From assembly GCA_003993805.1 (NCBI GenBank), contig RSEF01000020.1:4271779-4335778 (forward strand): a stretch of DNA of 64,000 bases, in the 5' to 3' direction. The notes under the pieces were generated by a model. It had not been told where the DNA came from. It did no database searches and saw only the letters and a list, made by a program, of their open reading frames with translations. The position numbers and the translations under genes are program-made. This DNA is from Himantopus leucocephalus (taxonomy: Eukaryota > Chordata > Aves > Charadriiformes > Recurvirostridae). Positions 56,796 to 64,000 of the stretch are shown here, in pieces (within the stretch, counting starts at the first letter, position 1; each line of letters starts with the position of its first letter).

Positions 56796-58842
56796 GAGCA
56801 GCTGAGCAAGTAACTTGCAAGAATTCATTTATTCAACAAATCTGGCTGCTGCTTCTGCTTATCTCTATTGATTGTACTCATGTCCAATCAGGTTTGCAGC
56901 ATTAGCCGCATTACCTTACAATAACAGGGTAATTCACTTGGGGCATGTTCTTACCAAGTCCGAGAATCCACACAAAGATAAACAAAAGCTTTATCCCATG
57001 CAAAGATGCCTTCAGTTTTTTCAGCGGCAGCCGCCTCTTTTATTAGTTCTATATCTCAGGGAACTGTATTCCCTTCTCGGAGCTGCCAGCCTGAAACCAG
57101 AAAGGGGAGGCGACTTTAGGAAGTGTAGCTAGTAAAACGGAGAGGTGATGCGGGAACAAATAGAAACTTTGGGCTTGGGGAACCTAGTTTCGGATTTCAC
57201 TTGTGCTGCAAGCTTCTCTGCCGCCTTCTGAGTAGAAGCCTGTCAGCTGGCCCTCGGGTAGCCTTTCCTTATGGGGTGTGATGCGAGAGCAGAGATTCAC
57301 CATCGGCAGCGAAGGTGTCTCGGCGCCGTGGAGGAGACAGGCAGGCAGGCTGGGCAGAGGCCTCCTGCGTGGCCGTGCTGCCGTCGCTCTACCTTTGGCT
57401 GCCGTGGACGTGTGTAGTCAGCCAAGGGGAGAACCAGGAATAGGACTGAGGTTCCTGTGGGCAGCCCCGCTCCCTGTGGCTGACAGCCTACTAGTAGGCA
57501 TGCTTGGAAAAGGGAGAAAGAATGATATTTTCTGTTTTCTAAGTGGATGTCATAAACCACAAAGACTGTAAAAGCAAATATTTAAACATCTTCAATGAAA
57601 ACTTTTCACATACGTGGAGTTCTGACTTGGACCTGTACGTAGCTGAGTGTACTCAGAGGAGAGCCAAGCACTTCTGCCTCCTTGTGCGCCCAGGCTTTGC
57701 GCTCCCCTCTCTCACGCCCGGCAGGAGCAGAAGAGCAGGTTTTGAAAAGGTGGAACATCTCTGACTATAATTCTGGTTTGTAAATAAACCATCAAAGGGA
57801 AGCTTTTGCAGGAGTGATTCTGTGAAGCTTAGCACAACACATCTTTTTGCATCAGACTCTTGCCTGGTCTGTGGCCCTGAAATCCTTGATTACTGTTGCT
57901 TCGTTTTCTTTTTCCCTTTCTATTTTGCTGACACCCTGAAGCTTTTGTTTTCTGAAATCCTTCTCCACTTTATTTATCTCCTGGCCACTTTTTTTTTTCA
58001 TAATGTCATTTAAATTTTCCTCTTTAGAGTTCATTGTATGCCCAGGTGAGTTATATGCTGAATTGTAGGGGTCATCTCTCTGGACTTCAGTGGAGGAGTG
58101 GTGATGGTGGAGCAGGCTGCAGACGTGCCTAAAGAACTCCAGAGTTCCCTCCAGGTGACAGAGTTTAGTTCCATAGCAGTAACTGATCTGGAGAACTAGA
58201 GGAGCCACCCAGGGGTATGTGAAATATATGAAGTGGCAAGAAAGAAAGTGGTATTGACACGCAATATGTCCCATGACAGCATCAGGTGGATATTAGGTCT
58301 TGGTTCTTTGGTTGTCTTAGTTGCTGGGTTGTCCACTGCGCAGTCAGCAGTTAGAACAAGTCTGGGTCTGGTCCACTTTAGTGCTGTGCTTCTCATGGCG
58401 GCGGGGAGGAGTAGTTGGTCACTCTTACTAAGATAATTGGACACCTCTTGTTCTCTCTGACAGTTTCCCTTCCAGGTATCCTTTCCTGGATACAAAAATA
58501 CTCTTCCCCGTAACTCTGTATTGAGACAAACTTGCTCTGTTGAACAGCAAAGCATGAAGAATAGCCTCTGCTTTGTTATTTTCCCATATGGTCATAAAGA
58601 GGGGATGTTGACATCAAACCTTTTACTTTTAATCCAAAGCTTACTTTTGCTGATATTGTTACAATTCCTTCTCTTTCAACCACATCCCTCTTTTCTGTTT
58701 TTTCATTTTCATTTTATTTTATTTATTTGAAGAAAAGCAGAGCTAAGACGATTTAGGACGTCAAACCTCTGTGGCTTTCTTTTGCTTAGAGAAACTGAGT
58801 GCAAGATTCTGTGCAAACAACTTTCTATTTATGTATATAAAC
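56796..58842. other. Non-coding; CpG-containing patch at 57290-57420
   Basis: This is unique sequence with a CpG-richer patch around 57290-57420. Open frames on both strands there reflect GC content. The 119-140 codon minus-strand frames at 57852-58555 overlap each other and match no family. Confidence 0.45.
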
Positions 58843-58905
58843 TACTTTGTGGAGACCTCGATCCTGCAAAGAGCTCTGTGTGTAACCCAATGAAGCACAG
58901 GATTT
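58843..58905. repeat. Possible ancient palindromic repeat fragment
   Basis: The blocks gacctcgatcctgcaaag and caatgaagcacaggatttctgc recall the amniote repeat with arms 'ggcctgatcctgcaaacac' and 'gtgtttgcaggatc'. Weakly matching, so tentative. Confidence 0.35.
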
Positions 58906-59749
58906 CTGCAGAGGGCAGAGCTTATAAATACAGCTTACAGCCTTGCCAGCATTACAGTACCATATTGCTTTAAACATATTGTTATGGTTTTAATTCCTGA
59001 ATCCTTTATAGGTATGGTTATATAAGTTTGCTTTCTAAAGGTGTGTACAGTTCTGTATTTGTAGTGGCATAATTATGCTGGAGAAAGTAATCTTTATTCA
59101 AGTATACCTGAGCCTCCATTAAAATTTTAATCAGTATAACTTAACTGGTTTAAAAAAAATATGAAAAAACACAGACCTGAATACAGTATCGTTAGTCAAT
59201 GTTTTTATCAGTAAAATCTAAATATACAGAGATGAGACTGACTACCAACAGCGCATTTCACACTTAATTCCTGAGTGCGTTAAATTTCAGTATAGTAAAA
59301 GCAGTTATTCAATGGGTTTTAGAAATAGAAGTTGATCAATTTTCGCTTTCATGAATGTTTGTTCTATAATCAAGTTTATTGTTTTGCTTTAAAAAGTATT
59401 CCAACAGCTCCAGGTACCTTTTGGTTTATTTAGTCCCCCAAATAGACATGGTGGGGTACAGTCTTTGCTGTTCTTAAACAGAGCGAGCGGTTATACCAAC
59501 ACTTTGCCTGCCTCACTTAGCATTCCCCAAGGTGCATGTTCTTCTCCTAACAGGGCTGTTGGGGAGATTACCCAAGTGATTGTTGTCCCCCTGTGTGTTT
59601 GCACACAGAATAATTAGTAGCTTTGTGAAACGCTTCCTTGAAATGAAGTCTGCCTTCATATGGCAGTTGCTCTGAACAATCCCGCTACTGAAAAATCTGG
59701 TCAACTGAATTCAAGTTTCAAAAGACTTTGGACTCTTAATGCAGCCAAG
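58906..59749. other. Non-coding, nothing recognised
   Basis: This is AT-rich unique sequence without supported features. Confidence 0.5.
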
Positions 59750-60190
59750 AATTGAATGTTAAAACAGAATTTGGAAAGAGAGGTGAAGCGAAGTTTGTTT
59801 CCCTGTCAGCAGGCTCCTCGAGTCACTTCTCTGTTATCAGCAGAATAATGTATGAAAGACGTCCTGTAAATGGGAGCCGTTCATTTCTACTGGGGATTGC
59901 CGCGTTGTACTGCTGTGTCATGTTTCCAGATGTCACTGACTTCACAAAGCGGCACAGATGGAAACAAATGACAGCTCCCCTTTCTGCCTGGTGCTCTTGC
60001 AGAAGTTTGTTAGATAAGCAATAGGTGACTGGAACACATTGGCAAGCGGGGAATAATGGTTAATTATAGATTAATTGCACTCACAAATGGCAGCCAGTCG
60101 CTGGTGGAATGGGTGACTCTTTATTCCTCAAGTTGTCACTTAGTATATTTTTTGCATATTTCGCATGAATTGTGGCAGAAATGTCTTTTC
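59750..60190. promoter_or_regulatory. Enhancer-like conserved-element candidate
   Basis: This repeat-free block is dense in developmental factor motifs. They include the E-box CAGATG (59955-59960), TGACAG (59969-59974), GATAAG (60013-60018), TAATTA (60061-60066) with a nearby TTAATT, and octamer-like TTTGCAT (60151-60157) with TTCGCAT shortly after. The balanced composition resembles deeply conserved vertebrate enhancers. A 90-codon open frame lies inside (59752-60024) but has no protein-like features I recognise. The conservation itself is not demonstrated. Confidence 0.33.
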
Positions 60191-60499
60191 AGAATTGATC
60201 TACAAATGTAGAATGTGGACAGAAAGATGACTATGTCTCAAGAGATTTCCAGACAAAGGGCCTTGGGTCAGGCTAACGGAGAAAGGATGGGATCGGCTCT
60301 AGCACGCAGAGCTGAAATTGTGCAAGGTAGCCTGAAGGAAGTTCTGAACTTCTTTTGACTTTTAGTAGAAACTGAATCCCCAGCAAATTTATGCTACTAT
60401 TCAAAATACTCACTGAAATGAATAAGAAGAATATACACTAGGGGGAAGATACACTTTCTCCTTCTTTATTTCACGTACATTTTAAAAGTTATTCTCTCT
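60191..60499. other. Non-coding, nothing recognised
   Basis: This is unique sequence with no supported feature. Confidence 0.5.
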
Positions 60500-60549
60500 C
60501 TTCATTTCCCCCCTTCGGTTTCATTTCATAAATTTTATTTCAGGTAACA
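60500..60549 (+). promoter_or_regulatory. Juxtaposed 3' and 5' splice-site motif (recursive-splice-like)
   Basis: A long pyrimidine-rich stretch (cttcatttccccccttcgg and onward) leads to ATTTCAG at 60543, directly followed by GTAACA (60544-60549). The acceptor side is strong and the donor moderate. Same arrangement as at 36845 and 38440. Confidence 0.2.
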
Positions 60550-61317
60550 GGACTGATAAGATGAATGTTGTTGGAGAGGGAGTGCTAGTATTACCCTTAA
60601 ATTTTATGCACCAATTATGAGCGCATCTACAATATGGAGAGAGGAGAGAGAGCTAGTAGACTGGAAGACCAGAACTGCTTTCAGATCAATAGATGAGCTG
60701 ACATTGAGGCTAGAGGACTGATAGAAGTAGTGGAAAGGATAGACATATTTGGCAGATTTCTGAAGGCATTCAATAGCGACACCGAGATGGAGCTGATAAA
60801 TCAATAGCTCTTTGGGCAGATTAGATTGATATTTTAAATATATATGGAACTATCCTAGGCAGGAAGACTGAACAGCCACTGAAGGAACAGATAAGCAGAA
60901 AAACATTAATTCATATTTCTGTATCATTTTAGTGTGGTTTTTAAAGGAGCTGTGTGGAACGCCAAGCTGTTTTCTTTTTTAGCAGCTGGGAGGTTGGATC
61001 AGATGGAAGCTTGAATTGCTCTATTACTCTGGAATTCCTCAGACTGGTGTGGGTTAAGTTAGCAATAATGAATAAATTATTGTTGCAGTGAAAAAACATT
61101 TAACACAGAGGTGGTCAGTTAGCAGCAGGACAGGACTGGGACAATTGGGCAATACTGCTTGGGGAGGAGTGGAAGTTGGCCCAGTCCCACCATGAGTATT
61201 ATCTGTGTGTGGGTGTTTTCAGGAGCATAAGGATGTAAACGATGGCATTAAGGCAAACCTTCAGACCGTGCCATCAACAAGTCTTAGATTCTAAAATATG
61301 CCCTATGGAAGACAAAG
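60550..61317. other. Non-coding, nothing recognised
   Basis: This is AT-rich unique sequence with no exon or named repeat. Confidence 0.5.
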
Positions 61318-61365
61318 CGGGGGTTTGTCAATGATTTCAATGGGAGCAAAACTGGCCCTTTGTGC
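61318..61365. repeat. Ancient palindromic (MITE-like) repeat fragment
   Basis: The blocks cgggggtttgtcaatgat, ttcaatgggagcaaaactgg and ccctttgtgc match the right arm of the amniote repeat 'ttttgccattgacttcaatgggagcaggatcaggcccttag'. It is the counterpart arm of the fragment at 56735-56795, but about 4.5 kb away, so the two are separate copies. Confidence 0.65.
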
Positions 61366-64000
61366 TACTGTTGACCGATCGGGCTGTTTCCTCGTGCTAT
61401 CAGCTGTCATAAATTAGAGACAAAAAGTTATGAAGTGGCTTTAATCATCCTGGCATTCCTGGGGTGATTTGCAACTTTTGCTGTGTGCTGCTTTTGGCTC
61501 TCCCACAACGTCCCTCCATCTTCCCTGAAAACCTATTAGAAGTTCAACTTGAAAGGTTTTTTTTTGTGAGTGATACTGTTGTTGTGTTCACCAGATGTTG
61601 TGAAGCTAAATTAAAGGAGAGCTTGTACTAATGGAATTTCCTAGAAGTTTACAAGTGAATTATTATGGTTGGAAAACTTAGGCTATTTAATATATATTTC
61701 CATAGAGGCATGAGGGGAGGACTGTGCTGAATAAAATAAATGTATAATGATGAGAGGGGAAGGATGTCCTTGCTTTACCTTCCCTTATTTTGAACTTGAT
61801 GGAAACTGGATCAGCCTAAAGATAGATCGGCTATTCATCTGTCCAGATTGCATTAGCCAAAGTGGTTTGTCTGGTACCATTTCCCTTTCCAAGACTCACT
61901 GGCCTGGCTGGCCTGGCCTGTTCAGTAAAGGATCTGTTACATGCTAAAATATTTTTAGAATAATTTCATTTAAAGGAAAAAAAAAAGATTGCTAAGAGGA
62001 AACCAATTCCATGACAGCTAGGTTAGAGTGATCTTGTCTTTAACTGCAAATACAACTTTATTATATTTGCATGCAAATAGATGCCAGGTAACTGTGTCAG
62101 ATGAAGAGAATGTTTCAAAGTCATTTGCTTTCTGGAAAATAGGATAGCTCAGCAGGACTTGGAAGGCTCCTAACCTGAGATGTGTTACGTACGGTGTTGA
62201 TAAAATTGGTCTTTGCCAGTTCGTAACCCCTCAAAGTTACCCTGAACGACGGCCGCCTCTCCGCAAGGCCTCTTGCTGATTACTGTCAAATTGTGGTATG
62301 GTGTAATTAAAAGGAGTGGGGAAATGATACCTGGCAACAATGTAGGGCTACAAAAAGTGCTTATAGGGCTGACGGAATGGATTTCTTCACTCGAGAAATC
62401 AATGCGTTAGTAAAGAAACTGGGAATATCACTTTCTCCACTACATATTTGTGGTTGGACACTTGATCTTCCTCCTCCTGACACAAATACTTGCTTCCACT
62501 TCTGTATACCGTGATTGCTCAAATCATGATCATATACTAGTATGAGGCAGGGCTTAGGACCAATTAATGACATGCCTCAGTTATTCTCCAGACAGCCTCA
62601 AAACCGGCGAGGCCAGCCAGGCTGTGCTGGCACTGGTTTTGGTGGGTTCTCGACCCTCCCTCGGCAGTTGGCAGAGGGTCCGAGCTTGTGCTCAGAGAGA
62701 GCTGGGTGGAGGCTCAACTGGCTCTTACCTGTAAACCTAGATGACTTGCAGTGCGATGTAGTGTGTGTTCTTTGGGCTGTCGATGGCTGGAGTAATGGAG
62801 CACTCACTGCGCTCGCTCACGCCCAAAAGAAAAAGCTCTGATAGGAAGCGTTGGATTAGGCCAAGATGTTTCCAGGCCAGAGCGTTAGTATGTGCAAGAT
62901 AGCTGGTGTTTGGTAATCCTGTCATTCCCAAGTGTGAAATATGAACCAGCAACTGACTTCAGTCTTTGTGAAAACTGCAAAAACTATCTAAAAGTTAGTG
63001 GCAAATGTGAACCCGGTTCAAAGAAGTTTGGAACCAGACCCACTCAAATTAGGATTATTTTTTTTTTTTTAAATATGGTATCACTAAACATAAGTAAGTC
63101 TGGGCCCAAAACACTAAAATGCCAAAGGAATTTGCATCACTCCAGGGCAGAGATGAAGTCAGGAGGATACTTTAAATGTATGCTGAATCATAATTTGCCT
63201 GCATTTCTTTTTAGCTTAACCTAGTCATTGGATTTTCTTAAGACTGATTTTGAAATTGCTTCAATATGTCAATAATCACCCAATGTTAATCTCAATTGGA
63301 TTTTAATTTAACTTTTGTCTAGGAATGTATGTTTATGTACCTGTGGTATATATGCATTCATACTTGTGCATTTGTGTGCCCGTGACTGCATGGGTTTGAC
63401 CTCAGATTTGGAAGACCTGGGTGTTGTTCTTGATTCTCCTCCCACTGTGTGGATTTGCAAATGTTCTTGCCTTCTGCCTCCCCTCTTGCACGTGTCTCTT
63501 GCTTACGGAGGCCACAGCTGTTGGGGGAGAGCTTGCTTTGCTTTGCTTTGCTTTCCCTGTGTATTTTTACAGTGTAAAAGTGCCCAGTGGTACCAGGGCA
63601 CCATGTCGATGGAGATGGTGACTTTTGGTACCACCAAAATCCAGAGGGGAAACTGCAGGGAGTGTTCAGCTGCAAGCTTATGTTAATGATTAGCAAACGT
63701 AACACTGCTTGTGAGCACTGGAGTTTAAAATACCATCTGCATGGTTTAAACTGATGTCTAAGCCCAGGCAAACTAAATACATTCTTTGCGTAACGTTCCT
63801 TGGCCCTTGTACTTAACAACTCTTCTGCAATTTAACTACCAAAAGCCAAACTTTAGTTGCTGTAGATGAATGGCCGTATGCGCTCTTCACCCAAGCTGCC
63901 TGTACCCTGGCCATCGCACCCTCCTGCATCCCCCTCTCCCCACCTGAGTCCCGCAGGGCAGCCCAGCAGCCATCGCGCTCCATCACCCAGCCTGACAATG
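61366..64000. other. Non-coding to window end; short tandem repeats
   Basis: A CTGGC-rich tandem stretch lies at about 61899-61921 and a CTTTG pentanucleotide run at about 63532-63554. A T-run lies at 63058-63070. The 153-codon minus-strand and 123-codon plus-strand open frames at 63315-63819 overlap and match no family. The last 120 bases are C-rich. No gene was recognised. Confidence 0.45.

Noticed and set aside
63315..63819. Overlapping 123- and 153-codon open frames on opposite strands
   Set aside because: Opposite-strand overlap, a simple CTTTG repeat inside, and no recognisable product.
1..64000. Bacterial-type systems: operons, CRISPR arrays, phage genes, toxin-antitoxin pairs
   Set aside because: No ribosome-binding-site-led gene strings, no regularly spaced repeats and no such protein families. 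The repeats present are vertebrate.
1..64000. Endogenous retrovirus or other viral insertion, mitochondrial insertion, microRNA of a known family
   Set aside because: I saw no LTR pair, no viral polymerase-like frame, no mitochondrial gene sequence, and no mature sequence of the common conserved microRNAs on reading the plus strand. A proper search could still find diverged copies.

Overview
ORGANISM AND TYPE OF DNA. This is vertebrate nuclear DNA, almost certainly from a bird. The best evidence is a fragment at 20941-21012 that reads as the reverse complement of the 3' end of an avian CR1 LINE. The low density of recent repeats and the moderate GC content with small CpG-rich patches agree with this. 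Much older sauropsid repeats are also present: two L3-like CR1 relics, a 5S rRNA-derived SINE, MIR-like tRNA SINE heads, and several short fragments of palindromic (MITE-like) families also known from turtles and crocodilians. I see no bacterial, plasmid, phage or viral gene, no CRISPR array, no rRNA operon and no intact tRNA. LAYOUT. No recognisable protein-coding gene lies in the window. It reads as gene desert or the inside of a very large intron. Position 1-10 kb holds a TG/CA-rich hairpin region (1490-1730), three tandem duplications each split by one N (72-215, 2550-2788, 8048-8391), and a 5S-SINE plus tRNA-SINE relic (6863-7250). Position 10-30 kb is mostly unique sequence, with the young CR1 tail, a small CpG patch (19010-19190), conserved-element-like blocks around 17.1-17.7 kb and 26.4-26.7 kb, and a 100-N gap (27709-27808). 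Position 30-45 kb has a candidate 211-nt exon (30935-31145), AT-rich homeobox-motif DNA (31290-31510), an L3/CR1 relic (35025-35290) and two juxtaposed acceptor/donor motifs (36845, 38440). Position 45-64 kb has two adjacent N-split duplications (45553-46188), a statistically long 253-codon open frame (46104-46865, minus), a long L3/CR1 relic (48560-49195), most of the palindromic-repeat fragments, an 18-N gap next to a poly-T run (52076-52093), candidate exons at 53843-53948 and 56035-56071, and an enhancer-like block (59750-60190). READING. The exon candidates, open frames and splice-motif pairs are on the plus strand except for the 253-codon frame. None matches a protein I recognise. The most actionable observation concerns the assembly: all five isolated Ns sit exactly between two near-identical tandem copies, the expected mark of falsely duplicated contig ends or unmerged haplotypes. 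The conserved-element calls are impressions from motif content and need alignment. I found no convincing new biological system.
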